This document shows positions 9,582 to 19,261 of a stretch of 64,000 nt of DNA, piece by piece. Position numbers and translations under genes: made by a program. Source of the DNA: HXMU1420-13 sp024742815 (lineage in GTDB: Bacteria; Bacteroidota; Rhodothermia; Balneolales; Balneolaceae); the NCBI GenBank assembly GCA_024742815.1, contig JANSXX010000002.1:372001-436000 (forward strand), read 5' to 3'. Within the stretch, counting starts at the first letter, position 1; every line of letters begins with the position of its first letter. The notes under the pieces were generated by a model, which worked only from the letters and a program-made list of their open reading frames with translations, was not told the DNA's origin and did no database searches.

Positions 9582-10610
9582 ATGAAATTTCAATTAACAA
9601 TATTGTCCATTATTGTAGCATTTGCCTTCACCAATGTAGAATTGGCAAAAGCACAATCAGTAAGTAAAACAGGAACCACCGCCGGGGCTTTTCTTCAGAT
9701 TCCGGTGGGTGCGCAGGCATCGGGTATGGGCGGGGCTGTAGCAGCTCATGTTAACGATGCATCTGCCATGTTCTGGAATCCGGCCGGTTTGGCGGATATA
9801 GAATCAAACGAGTTAATGGTAGAATATGCCGACTGGTTCGTGAATATTAATCACAATTATTTCGGTGTTGCGATACCTACAAAAAAAGGGGTAGCAGGCG
9901 TAAATGTGGTGGCATTAACCATGGGAGAATTCGAAGAAACAACCTACGATAACCCCGAAGGTACAGGTAGAACATTCAGTGCTTATATGTTATCAGGCGG
10001 TGTTTCTTACGCTCAATACCTATTTGAAGGATTTAGAATGGGCGGAAATATTAAGTTCGTGCACGAAAAAATAGCCGAAACATCTGCCACTGCTTTTGCT
10101 TTTGATGTAGGCACCATGTACAAGCTACCATTTAACGACATTCGATTTGGTGTAGCAATTACCAACGTTGGAACACAAGCTCAACTTGATGGAGATGGCT
10201 TAATAACTCCGGTTGATGTTGCCGACGAAATTGATGGCAATTATATTGCTGATTCTAAACTCGCAACCGATGCTTTCAATCTGCCCATCAACCTTAAAGT
10301 TGGTTTTGCCGGCGAAGTAATCGACAACGATCAATTGCGGGCAACGCTGAGTATCGATGGAAACAGTCCTTCTGATAACGTGCAAAGTGTAAGTATTGGA
10401 ACTGAAATTGCGTTTTTAGACGATTTATTTTTGATTCGTGCAGGCCTGCCTTACCTGGGTATGGAAGACCGGGTGCAAAAGTATAATTTTGGAGTGGGTA
10501 TTAACCGCGGCTTCAACAGAAATAATTTGAAAATGCGATTCGGATATTCTCTGGAATCGTACAAATATTTAAACTCTGTGAATAGAATCAGTTTACAGAT
10601 TTTATTTTAA
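9582..10610 (+). CDS. PorV/PorQ-family outer-membrane protein
   Basis: A 342-residue beta-barrel-type protein with a signal peptide ending near VELAKAQS. The family hallmarks are GAFLQIPVGAQASGMGGAV near the N-terminus, followed by NDASAMFWNPAGLADIE, as seen in PorV/PorQ and UPF0164 proteins. In T9SS organisms PorV-type barrels hold cargo at the outer membrane for processing by the PorU sortase. This copy follows a T9SS-type cargo gene by 6 bases and precedes another by 37 bases, so it may serve as a dedicated partner. That role is inferred. The C-terminus SLQILF fits a barrel-assembly signal. Confidence 0.8.
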   Translation: MKFQLTILSIIVAFAFTNVELAKAQSVSKTGTTAGAFLQIPVGAQASGMGGAVAAHVNDASAMFWNPAGLADIESNELMVEYADWFVNINHNYFGVAIPTKKGVAGVNVVALTMGEFEETTYDNPEGTGRTFSAYMLSGGVSYAQYLFEGFRMGGNIKFVHEKIAETSATAFAFDVGTMYKLPFNDIRFGVAITNVGTQAQLDGDGLITPVDVADEIDGNYIADSKLATDAFNLPINLKVGFAGEVIDNDQLRATLSIDGNSPSDNVQSVSIGTEIAFLDDLFLIRAGLPYLGMEDRVQKYNFGVGINRGFNRNNLKMRFGYSLESYKYLNSVNRISLQILF

Positions 10611-10647
10611 CCTAAACACTAACCCATAACTAAAAAGGGGTTCTAAC

Positions 10648-13600
10648 ATGAACAAAGCTACAAAGCTGTTAATGTCGATTTCTGTATTCAGCATGCTGTT
10701 TGCAGTTAGCGCATTAGCTCAGGATCCAACAGATGCTCCTCCTGCTCCAACGCAAGACGAAGCAAATGTTATTTCGTTATTCAGTGATGCATACACTGAT
10801 GTAACGGTTGACACATGGAGAACAAGTTGGTCAGCGGCAACCTTTAAAGACACAACCATTGCAGGTAATGCGGTAAAACGCTACACCTCTCTTGATTTTG
10901 TCGGTATAGAAACCGTTGCTAATCAGATTGATATAAGCGGAATGACACACGTCAATTTCGATTTATGGACACCAAACGCTACTACTTTCAGAATCAAAAT
11001 TGTTGATTTTGGTGCAGATGCAGCATTTGGTGGAGGTGACGACGTAGAGCACGAAGTTGCTTTTGAAAGCGTTGCACAAGGCGAGTGGACTACATACAGC
11101 ATTTCGCTAGCCAGCATGACCGGTTTAACCACGCAAGGCAATATTTCACAGATTATTTTCAGTGGATTGCCAACGGGTGGCGTAACTGCATTTATCGATA
11201 ATTTATTCTTCTCGGATGAAGGTGTTATCAATATGGTAGATGCTCGCGCTTTAGATCTGGGAACCGAAGTAACTGTTGAAGGGGTATTAACCACTCCGGA
11301 TTTTAACTTCTTTAATAATCAGTTCTTTATGCAAGATGCTACTGCCGGTATTTCTGTTTACATCGATGGTGATGACGCAGTAGGTACCAACAGCGATGGA
11401 AATTCTCCATTTGCAGCAGGTGATATTGTACGAGTAACCGGTACATTAATCGATACTAATGGTTTACTCCAGGTTGAGTCAGATTCAACTAAGTACACTA
11501 TTCTTAGCTCGGGTAATGCGTTACCTGCTCCTGTAACAATCACCGAAGCAGACATTTCTCTAGATAGTAAATATCAGGGTATGCGTGTTACTTTAAGTAC
11601 AGCTGCAATGTTAGCAGATGGCGAAACCTGGCCAGAAGATGCACAGTCTAACTCTGGCGTAAATGTTGATGTTGTTGCAGGCGATTCTACCTTCACAATG
11701 CGTATAGATCGCGATGAGTCTTTCTACGATGGTGCACCAGCGCCAACCGAGAAATTCCAGCTTTCAGGTAACTTGGGTGCGTTTTTCTCTCCACAAATCT
11801 TCCCATTTATTGAAGGTGATGTGAGAAATGCATACAAAGTTAACTTCACAGTAAATACCGCTACGCATCCGGATACGTTGATGGAAGATCATTTCATTCA
11901 GCTACGTGGTGCCATTAACGGTTCTACCGGTGCATACTTTGGCGGTCAGGTAATCGATTGGAACTCTTCTTCTACATTTGTCGCAGAAAACCAAGGTGGC
12001 GACTACTGGAGCATCGATAGCTACATGCTTGATGGTGATGCATTAACCTACAAAGTTTGGTCTGGTTATGATGCTAACACTGGTTCTAACAATGGTGACG
12101 GTGGCTGGGAAATTACCGGTCCTGATCGTCCTACACGTTCGTTCACAGTATCAGCAGATACCATGGTAACTTTATGGTCAGAAAGTCTTTCTGCTCCATT
12201 CGAAACCAATGCCGATAGCGTAAGTCTTTTCTTCCGTGTAAATGTTGGCGCGTTCGTACAGGATGGTTCATTCGATCCGGCAAACGACAAAGTGGGTATC
12301 CGTGGAAACGACCAAGTATTCATGAATCCTTCTGATTGGAGTTCAACAGCTATTTATCTTTCAAAAGAAGAGCGTGTAGCTGCTGACGGTACCCCAATCG
12401 AAGACGATAACTTATTCTATTCCGGTACAGTATTAGTAGACAATGAAGCTGCAGATACTTTAGGTTCTTTACCTTATAAGTTTGTATTAGAAACCGGATC
12501 CGGTGTTCTTTGGGATAACAAAGACGGAAACCAAGATGGGAACCGATTTATCGATGTTCCTGCATCTGATACAACCGTACATTGGGTGAATTTCCAAGGA
12601 AAAGCACCGACAAATGCTCAAATTGTAACTGCAAATGTTACTTTTGAAGTAAGTACTGCTGTACTTGAAGTATTAGGTTACTTCGACTCAGGTATTGGCG
12701 ATAAAGTTGTAGTTCGTGGTGAACCACCATTGGATTGGGGAACTAGCGACTTCAATACTGCTACATTCGATGATCAGGATGTATTATGGAGATTAACTCA
12801 AGAATTCACTAAAGCAGTAGGTTCATCATTCAAGTACAAGTACTTTATTGAATATGATCCCTCTAGAAGCGATGTTAGCTCCGATAACTATATCGAAGCA
12901 GTTGCTGAAAGTGGAGACTTCGGTTACGAAGAACCGGTAACTACCGGTGGTGCCGATCGTTTCTTCGACTTTAGTGACGAAGTAACCCAAACTAAAGGTG
13001 TTCAGTATTTCAACGATGTGAACACAGGTGCTATTATCCAAGCGGGTAACACTCCAAATGGAACCATGTCTGTTACATTTAGAATCGACATGACAGCTGC
13101 ACTTACTGCAGATGTGCCTTTCCGTCCTGGAACCGATTCATTGTACATGCAGCTTGAATCTAAATTCACTGCATTAACAAACGGTTTCCGTTCTGGTGGC
13201 GGATATTTCGATGATATCACTGCAAACGGAACTGCAGCCGATATTGAATTCTTACGTTACACACCAGTTGATGGTGAGGACAATATTTACGAATTAACGC
13301 TAGACTTAGACCTCACTTCTGGAACCCTAAACGACTTCGGTTATGTAGTTCGTTATGGTGAGCCATTTAGTGATTACGAAAGCATGGTAGTGAACGGTGG
13401 CGGCTTTGCAGCCGGTCGACGTTTCTATCAATTCGTAGATCCATTATCAGTTGTTAACCTAGGTAACGATCCGTTTTTAGGTGAAGTTCTTCAGTCTCAA
13501 TGGCCAGAAACTTTCACTATGAAAACTGTTGCTTGGGCTGAATCAGATCTAGAGTTCGATGTACAGCCAGATTACGCTGGACTTTCAACTTCTTCTGATC

Positions 13601-13884
13601 TTGAGCCAGTTAAACCAGAAGCATTCAGTTTATACCAAAACTATCCTAACCCATTCAACCCATCAACAAACATTAGCTTTACGTTACCAAACGCAGCTGA
13701 CGTACGATTGACGGTATACAATGTGCTAGGACAAGAAGTTTCTACACTAATTAATGGCAAAACTCTAAACAGCGGTACACATACTGTTGCTTTCGATGCC
13801 AGCGCTCTGTCTTCAGGTATGTACATTTACCGTATCGAAGCGGGCAACTTTACAAGCACTAAGAGAATGATGCTTATTAAGTAA
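10648..13884 (+). CDS. Modular secreted protein, probable carbohydrate-binding, T9SS sorted
   Basis: A 1078-residue extracellular protein. The signal peptide is MNKATKLLMSISVFSMLFAVSALA. Modules in order: a beta-sandwich at about 27-195 (VISLFSDAYTDVTVDTWRT, FVGIETVANQIDISGMTHV, FIDNLFFSD), a type often attached to secreted glycoside hydrolases; an OB-fold-like module at about 200-395 (VEGVLTTPDF to FPFIEGDV); three or four related beta modules at about 400-960 that resemble SusE/SusF or CBM20/26-like starch-binding units (FRVNVGAFV, VRGNDQVFMNPSDWS, VVRGEPPLDWG); and a C-terminal T9SS sorting domain with the YQNYPNPFNPSTN motif and a KRMMLIK end. No catalytic domain was seen. By context it probably binds starch at the cell surface. 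The module assignments are by eye. Confidence 0.7.
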   Translation: MNKATKLLMSISVFSMLFAVSALAQDPTDAPPAPTQDEANVISLFSDAYTDVTVDTWRTSWSAATFKDTTIAGNAVKRYTSLDFVGIETVANQIDISGMTHVNFDLWTPNATTFRIKIVDFGADAAFGGGDDVEHEVAFESVAQGEWTTYSISLASMTGLTTQGNISQIIFSGLPTGGVTAFIDNLFFSDEGVINMVDARALDLGTEVTVEGVLTTPDFNFFNNQFFMQDATAGISVYIDGDDAVGTNSDGNSPFAAGDIVRVTGTLIDTNGLLQVESDSTKYTILSSGNALPAPVTITEADISLDSKYQGMRVTLSTAAMLADGETWPEDAQSNSGVNVDVVAGDSTFTMRIDRDESFYDGAPAPTEKFQLSGNLGAFFSPQIFPFIEGDVRNAYKVNFTVNTATHPDTLMEDHFIQLRGAINGSTGAYFGGQVIDWNSSSTFVAENQGGDYWSIDSYMLDGDALTYKVWSGYDANTGSNNGDGGWEITGPDRPTRSFTVSADTMVTLWSESLSAPFETNADSVSLFFRVNVGAFVQDGSFDPANDKVGIRGNDQVFMNPSDWSSTAIYLSKEERVAADGTPIEDDNLFYSGTVLVDNEAADTLGSLPYKFVLETGSGVLWDNKDGNQDGNRFIDVPASDTTVHWVNFQGKAPTNAQIVTANVTFEVSTAVLEVLGYFDSGIGDKVVVRGEPPLDWGTSDFNTATFDDQDVLWRLTQEFTKAVGSSFKYKYFIEYDPSRSDVSSDNYIEAVAESGDFGYEEPVTTGGADRFFDFSDEVTQTKGVQYFNDVNTGAIIQAGNTPNGTMSVTFRIDMTAALTADVPFRPGTDSLYMQLESKFTALTNGFRSGGGYFDDITANGTAADIEFLRYTPVDGEDNIYELTLDLDLTSGTLNDFGYVVRYGEPFSDYESMVVNGGGFAAGRRFYQFVDPLSVVNLGNDPFLGEVLQSQWPETFTMKTVAWAESDLEFDVQPDYAGLSTSSDLEPVKPEAFSLYQNYPNPFNPSTNISFTLPNAADVRLTVYNVLGQEVSTLINGKTLNSGTHTVAFDASALSSGMYIYRIEAGNFTSTKRMMLIK

Positions 13885-13907
13885 TTCAGATTCTCTATAA
13901 GTCTTTT

Positions 13908-13947
13908 CGCAGGTACTCTGATCGGTACCTGCGTTATTAATTTTTTT
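13908..13947 (+). terminator. Rho-independent terminator after the 10648-13884 gene
   Basis: A perfect 9-bp stem CGCAGGTAC / GTACCTGCG (13908-13916 with 13925-13933) has an 8-base loop and a T-rich tail (TTATTAATTTTTTT). It closes the first operon and lies immediately before the lacI-type gene, leaving only 8 bases between the T run and that start codon. The regulator may therefore depend partly on read-through. Confidence 0.8.
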
Positions 13948-13955
13948 CTTACATA

Positions 13956-14945
13956 ATGGCATCAACCATTTACGATATAGCTGAAAAGGCAGGGGTGAGT
14001 ATCGCTACCGTTTCAAGGGTGTTTAACCAAAGTAACAGCGTTTCTGAAGCAACTCGCAAGAAAGTGCTTCGCGTTGCTGATGCGGTGGGTTATCATCCCC
14101 AAGCGTATGCTCAAGGCCTTGCCCGAAGTAAAAGTAACACGATCATGGCCGTGGTGCCTGTGATCTCGAATTACTTTTTTATGGAAGTGCTGGGCGGCAT
14201 TCAGGATAAACTGAGTGAACAAGGCTATGAACTCACCATTTTTAATGTAACTGCTGGCGAAAATCTTTTTAACGAGGTTGAACACGTGTTAAAACGTCGT
14301 TGGGCAGAGGGATATTTATTTATTTCTATACATCTTACCGACGATCAGTTTTTAAAATTAAAACGGTTCAATCTTCCAATCACATTAATCGACGAACATT
14401 ACGAAGGCTTCGATTCCGTTTCGGTGGATAATGTGCAAGGTGCTTATCGGGCTACTAAAACGCTTATCGAACATGGTTACCGGAAAATTGCAATGCTTTC
14501 GGCATTAAGCTCTTCGAAACCTATTCGCGATCGATTAGAAGGATACTGTAAGGCATTAACCGAACACGGAATTCCATTTGATGAAAACTACGTAGTGTCC
14601 GGTTCTTCATTTTATCGTGATGGTTTTACCGAAAAGGGCGGATTTGAAGCCATGAAAGCGATGCTGAATATGCAAGATCCGCCGGAAGCCTGTTTTTGTG
14701 CCTCAGATATTCAAGCAGTTGGCGCTCTAAAAGCAATGGACGATTCCGGAAAACGTATCCCGTTAATCGGTTACGATGATATTGAACTATCCGAATACAT
14801 TGGCTTAAGCACCATACGCCAACCCATGCGCGATATGGGCTATTTTGCCACTCAGAATTTAATCGAGCGGCTGAATAACGCCAATAAAGCTATTTCGCAG
14901 ACTATTTATTCACCAGAATTCATACAACGTACATCAACATTTTAA
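13956..14945 (+). CDS. LacI/GalR-family transcriptional regulator
   Basis: A 329-residue repressor. The N-terminal helix-turn-helix spans about residues 4-23 (TIYDIAEKAGVSIATVSRVF) and the hinge helix region follows (ATRKKVLRVADAVGYHP). A periplasmic-binding-protein-like effector domain occupies 60-329 (SNTIMAVVPVISNYFFMEVL, SVDNVQGAYRATKTLIEHGY, PLIGYDDIELSEY). It starts 8 bases after a terminator and ends one base before the GH13 gene start, so it heads the amylase operon. By neighbourhood it should sense a maltodextrin-type sugar and control both the downstream amylase genes and the operon starting near 1076, which carries a matching operator-like site. The ligand is inferred. Confidence 0.92.
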   Translation: MASTIYDIAEKAGVSIATVSRVFNQSNSVSEATRKKVLRVADAVGYHPQAYAQGLARSKSNTIMAVVPVISNYFFMEVLGGIQDKLSEQGYELTIFNVTAGENLFNEVEHVLKRRWAEGYLFISIHLTDDQFLKLKRFNLPITLIDEHYEGFDSVSVDNVQGAYRATKTLIEHGYRKIAMLSALSSSKPIRDRLEGYCKALTEHGIPFDENYVVSGSSFYRDGFTEKGGFEAMKAMLNMQDPPEACFCASDIQAVGALKAMDDSGKRIPLIGYDDIELSEYIGLSTIRQPMRDMGYFATQNLIERLNNANKAISQTIYSPEFIQRTSTF

Positions 14946-14946
14946 T

Positions 14947-17847
14947 ATGCAAAACCCAAAAAAACTATTCACTTTCACATCACTTTTTATAGTACTTGTT
15001 GCATTACAAACGCAGGTTTGGGCGCAAGTTGTCACGTTCTCGCCATCTTTCGCAACTTCCGAAGATTCAATGCGAGTTGTACTCGATGCTACTCAGGGAA
15101 ATGAAGGCCTCGTAAATTTTGATGGTCGCGTTTATTTACACACCGGTTTGATTACCAGCAAAAGTACCAGTGGCAGCGATTGGCAATATGTACCTTTTGG
15201 TTGGGAAACCAACGATGCAAGCGTTGAGGCAACGAATCTCGGAGATAACAAATGGGCCTTCACATATAAACCATCTATTCGTGAATTTTTTGGTGTTACA
15301 GATCCTAATGAAGTTATCGAGCAAGTAGCCATTGTATACAAAGGAGTGAGAAATGGCTCAATTGTGGCCGAAGGTAAAGATGAAGGCAATGCCGACATTT
15401 TTATCGAATTAACAGCAGGGGAAGCTGCTGCTCGCTTCGTTACTCCTGACAGCGATTACGAGTTTCTAAAAAGTGATGAGAGCTTAGAATTAGTTGGTAT
15501 CGGAACGGTTAATGCTGGTGATTTAAGTCTCGAATTATTTAAGAATGATGTATCTGTTGCAACCACCACCGATGATACGTTACGTTTCACTTACGTTCCT
15601 GAAGCGGGCGACACCGACATTGAATTCGATTTAGTGGCTTCAAACGGAGCTGCTCTTTCTGATACTGCTTCGTTTTTTGTAACTGTTCGCGCAAATGATG
15701 GGGAAGTGGCAGCCAGACCGGAGGGATTAGAAGATGGAATCACTTACAATAGTGATACTTCTGTTCAGCTTTCGCTGTATGCACCCAATAAAGATTTTGT
15801 GTACGTGATTGGCGATTTTAACGATTGGACGCCATCCTCTGAATACCTTATGAAAAAAGATGTGCAAAGTGGTGATGTTTGGTTTTGGACTGAAATCGAT
15901 GGACTTACAGCCGGCGAACAGTATGGAATGCAATATTTGGTGGATGGTGAAATAAGAATCGCCGATCCATATTCGGAACTGGTACTCGACGAATTTAACG
16001 ACCAGTTTATTTCGGATGACGTATTCCCTAATCTAAAACCATATCCTGCGGGTAAAACTTCACAAATGGTTGGGTTATTAACTCCCGGTGAAACCGAATA
16101 CGTGTGGGAAGTAACTGATTTCGATGCACCAGATAATGATGAACTTGTAATTTATGAATTACTGCTTCGTGACTTTATTGCCGACCACAGCTACGAAACC
16201 TTACTCGATACGCTTGATTATATCTCAAATCTTGGTGTAAATGCCATCGAGTTTATGCCTATCAATGAATTTGATGGCAACGAAAGCTGGGGTTACAATC
16301 CTGCATTTCATCTTGCGCTCGACAAATACTACGGCACGCCAAATGCGTTCAAGCGTTTTGTAGACGAAGCCCATAAACGAGGAATTGCAATAATTTTAGA
16401 TGTGGTCCTAAATCACTCTTTTGGCCAAAACCCGTTAGTTCGACTTTGGAATGAAGGCGACTTTGGTACTCCAACAGCAGAAAATCCTTATTTCAATCAA
16501 GTAGCCAAGCACGATTTTAATGTTGGGTATGACTTCAATCACGAAAGTTCTGCTACCCGATATTATTCTAAGCGAGTGATCGAATACTGGCTGGAAGAAT
16601 ATAATGTGGATGGTTTTCGCTTTGATCTTAGTAAAGGATTTACTCAGAAAAATTCTCTTGGAAACGTTGGATTATGGGGACAGTACGATCAGTCTCGTGT
16701 TAATATCTGGTTAGATTACTACGCTCACACTAAAAGTATAAACCCGGAAGCGTATGTTATTCTGGAGCATTTTGCCGATAACAGCGAAGAAAAAGTACTT
16801 GCCGATGCAGGAATGATGCTTTGGGGAAATTCCAATCATGAGTATAACGAAGCAACCATGGGGTATAACTCGAACCTTTCGGGAGTTCTATCCAGCTCAA
16901 GAGGTTTTCAGTTTGGACACCTTGTAAGTTATATGGAAAGTCATGATGAGCAATGGTTGATGTTCAAAAACATCAGTTTCGGTAACTCAAGTGGCGATTA
17001 CAACATTCGTGAGCTTGGAACTGCGCTCGACCGAATGGAACTCGCTGGTGTATTCTTTTTCCCACTTCCTGGTCCACGTATGATTTGGCAGTTTGGTGAA
17101 CTTGGTTACGGCTACGGCGATGATGGCGAGCAATGTTTAAGAGATTCTCCTGATTGTCCTGCAGCAGCACCCGGCAGAACAGCGAACAAACCGATTCGAT
17201 GGGATTACAATGAAGATCCGGATCGAAAAGATGTGTATAACACCTGGGCCAATCTTATCAACCTAAGAAGAAGCTCACCTGCCTTTACACGACCAGAGAA
17301 TGCTGATTATTCGCTGAATGGATCATTCAAATATTTCCGTTTAGAACATTCTGATACCGACGTAGTAGCTATTGGTAATTTTGGAGTTACGCAAACTACA
17401 AGAACAGTAGATTTTACAGAAGGCGGTGTTTGGTACGATTTCTTCAATACCACAACTATCGATGTGAATAACGACACCAAGCAGGCCGAGTTTACCTTGG
17501 CACCGGGCGAATATCGCTTATTCACAACCAAAGAATTCAATAAGTCGGTTTCATCAGAAATCGAAGTATCCGATGACGCACCAACGGCATACAACCTGTA
17601 TCAGAACTACCCAAATCCTTTCAATCCATCAACAAATATTACTTTTGATGTAGCCAAGTCAGGATTTGTGAGTCTAGAAGTATTTAACATGCTGGGTCAA
17701 AAAGTTGCTGATCTGGTACAAGAGCCCAAAGTAGCTGGTTCGTATACCGTTAGTTTTGATGCAAGCGGATTGAGCAGTGGAGTGTATATCTATCGCTTAC
17801 GATCCGGGAATGTGGTTAAAACACAAAAAATGATGTTGCTTAAATAA
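14947..17847 (+). CDS. Secreted GH13 alpha-amylase-family enzyme with CBM48-like and T9SS domains
   Basis: A 966-residue extracellular glycoside hydrolase that probably cleaves alpha-1,4 bonds of starch. The signal peptide ends at QTQVWA. Two N-terminal beta domains cover about 27-250. A CBM48/isoamylase-N-like domain follows (SVQLSLYAPNKDFVYVIGDF, DWTP), then the TIM barrel. Catalytic residues are visible: nucleophile Asp560 in GFRFDLSKG, acid/base Glu607 in VILEHFAD and Asp667 in ESHDEQ. The conserved VVLNHS and WGYNPAFH segments are also present. The C-terminus carries the YQNYPNPFNPSTN sorting domain ending QKMMLLK. Its start is one base after the LacI stop, indicating translational coupling. 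The GH13 subfamily was not determined. Confidence 0.9.
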   Translation: MQNPKKLFTFTSLFIVLVALQTQVWAQVVTFSPSFATSEDSMRVVLDATQGNEGLVNFDGRVYLHTGLITSKSTSGSDWQYVPFGWETNDASVEATNLGDNKWAFTYKPSIREFFGVTDPNEVIEQVAIVYKGVRNGSIVAEGKDEGNADIFIELTAGEAAARFVTPDSDYEFLKSDESLELVGIGTVNAGDLSLELFKNDVSVATTTDDTLRFTYVPEAGDTDIEFDLVASNGAALSDTASFFVTVRANDGEVAARPEGLEDGITYNSDTSVQLSLYAPNKDFVYVIGDFNDWTPSSEYLMKKDVQSGDVWFWTEIDGLTAGEQYGMQYLVDGEIRIADPYSELVLDEFNDQFISDDVFPNLKPYPAGKTSQMVGLLTPGETEYVWEVTDFDAPDNDELVIYELLLRDFIADHSYETLLDTLDYISNLGVNAIEFMPINEFDGNESWGYNPAFHLALDKYYGTPNAFKRFVDEAHKRGIAIILDVVLNHSFGQNPLVRLWNEGDFGTPTAENPYFNQVAKHDFNVGYDFNHESSATRYYSKRVIEYWLEEYNVDGFRFDLSKGFTQKNSLGNVGLWGQYDQSRVNIWLDYYAHTKSINPEAYVILEHFADNSEEKVLADAGMMLWGNSNHEYNEATMGYNSNLSGVLSSSRGFQFGHLVSYMESHDEQWLMFKNISFGNSSGDYNIRELGTALDRMELAGVFFFPLPGPRMIWQFGELGYGYGDDGEQCLRDSPDCPAAAPGRTANKPIRWDYNEDPDRKDVYNTWANLINLRRSSPAFTRPENADYSLNGSFKYFRLEHSDTDVVAIGNFGVTQTTRTVDFTEGGVWYDFFNTTTIDVNNDTKQAEFTLAPGEYRLFTTKEFNKSVSSEIEVSDDAPTAYNLYQNYPNPFNPSTNITFDVAKSGFVSLEVFNMLGQKVADLVQEPKVAGSYTVSFDASGLSSGVYIYRLRSGNVVKTQKMMLLK

Positions 17848-17885
17848 TATCCTTCACGTTCTAATTTACCTTCATGGAACTATGT

Positions 17886-19244
17886 ATGAGATTTACTAAA
17901 AAAAATTGGTTGGCACTCTGTGTTTCGATGTTTCTTTTCATTGGATGCTCCGAACCTTCCACCGAAATACCAATAAGTAAAGTTGAACATCCGGAATGGA
18001 GTAAAAATGCAAGTATTTACGAGGTAAACATTCGCCAGTATACACCGGAAGGCACGTTCAACGCCTTTAGGGAAGATTTGCCACGCTTAAAAGCCATGGG
18101 CGTTGATATCCTTTGGTTGATGCCCATCCACCCAATTGGCGAAGAAAACCGAAAAGGTACGCTTGGAAGTTACTATGCTGTAAAAGATTTCAAAGCGATT
18201 AATCCCGAATTTGGAACCGAAGAGGATTTTCAGGCACTGGTGGATGAAGCTCATGATTTAGGTATGAAAGTTATCATCGATTGGGTAGCGAATCACTCTG
18301 CTTGGGATAATGTGTGGACTGTAAACAAAGACTGGTACACCTTAGACGATGAAGGCAATTTCGTACCTCCGGTTGAAGATTGGAGCGATGTAATTGATTT
18401 CAATTACGATAATGAAGAGTTAAGAGCTGCTATGCTCGATGCACTGCTTTATTGGGTTCGTGAATTTAATATTGATGGCTACCGTTGCGATGTGGCCGGA
18501 ATGGTACCTACTGATTTTTGGGTAAATGCCCACGAAGAACTCGATAAAATCAAAGATGTATTTATGCTTGCCGAAGATGGTGAGCCGGAGCTACTTGTTG
18601 AAGCATTCGACATGAATTATGCTTGGGAATATGCCCATGTGATTCGTGAGATTGCTGCCGGAGAACAAACCTTTGATGACTTAGATGCATTATTTGCCAA
18701 AAATGCAGAACGTTTCCCTCCAAATGGCTACCGAATGTATTTTACCACTAACCACGATGAGAATTCTTGGAATGGTTCCGATACTGAACTTTATGGGCCA
18801 AATTTCGAAAATTTTGCGGTACTTTCTGCTACAGTAGCCGGTATGCCACTTATATATAATGGACAGGAATCTGGGTTGGATAAACGCCTCGAGTTCTTCG
18901 AAAAAGACGAAATTGAGTGGAAAGAGTATAAATACGAAGATTTCTATCGAACACTGCTAACCATTCAAGAAACGAATGAAGCACTTTGGAATGGAGAATT
19001 TGGCGGAGACAGAACCCGAATCGAATCGCCTGCCGGAACCTATGCGTATTCGCGCAAAAAAGATGGAAATGAAGTAATTGTGGCAATCAACATTACCGAT
19101 CAACCTGTTGAGATCACAGTTCCAAGTTGGGAATCATCTACCTACACAAAATATGGGGTAACCGAAGGTGTTTTCAGTGCAGATAACCAATTGTACACCT
19201 TCGAATTGCCGGCTCACCGCTGGTTTATCCTGGCTACTAATTAA
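17886..19244 (+). CDS. GH13 alpha-amylase lipoprotein
   Basis: A 452-residue membrane-anchored alpha-amylase-family protein. I chose ATG 17886 because it gives a clean lipoprotein signal (MRFTKKNWLALCVSMFLFIGC, with Cys21 as the lipid site); an in-frame ATG at 17874 adds four residues. The GH13 barrel shows WLMPIHPIG, IIDWVANHS, nucleophile Asp202 in GYRCDVAG, acid/base Glu230 in MLAEDGE and Asp291 in TTNHDENS. It probably acts at the periplasmic or outer-membrane surface on maltodextrins released by the T9SS-sorted amylase. It follows that gene by 38 bases and precedes a sugar transporter by 17, so it is part of the same operon. Confidence 0.88.
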   Translation: MRFTKKNWLALCVSMFLFIGCSEPSTEIPISKVEHPEWSKNASIYEVNIRQYTPEGTFNAFREDLPRLKAMGVDILWLMPIHPIGEENRKGTLGSYYAVKDFKAINPEFGTEEDFQALVDEAHDLGMKVIIDWVANHSAWDNVWTVNKDWYTLDDEGNFVPPVEDWSDVIDFNYDNEELRAAMLDALLYWVREFNIDGYRCDVAGMVPTDFWVNAHEELDKIKDVFMLAEDGEPELLVEAFDMNYAWEYAHVIREIAAGEQTFDDLDALFAKNAERFPPNGYRMYFTTNHDENSWNGSDTELYGPNFENFAVLSATVAGMPLIYNGQESGLDKRLEFFEKDEIEWKEYKYEDFYRTLLTIQETNEALWNGEFGGDRTRIESPAGTYAYSRKKDGNEVIVAINITDQPVEITVPSWESSTYTKYGVTEGVFSADNQLYTFELPAHRWFILATN

Positions 19245-19261
19245 TCAAACTAAATAAAAGT

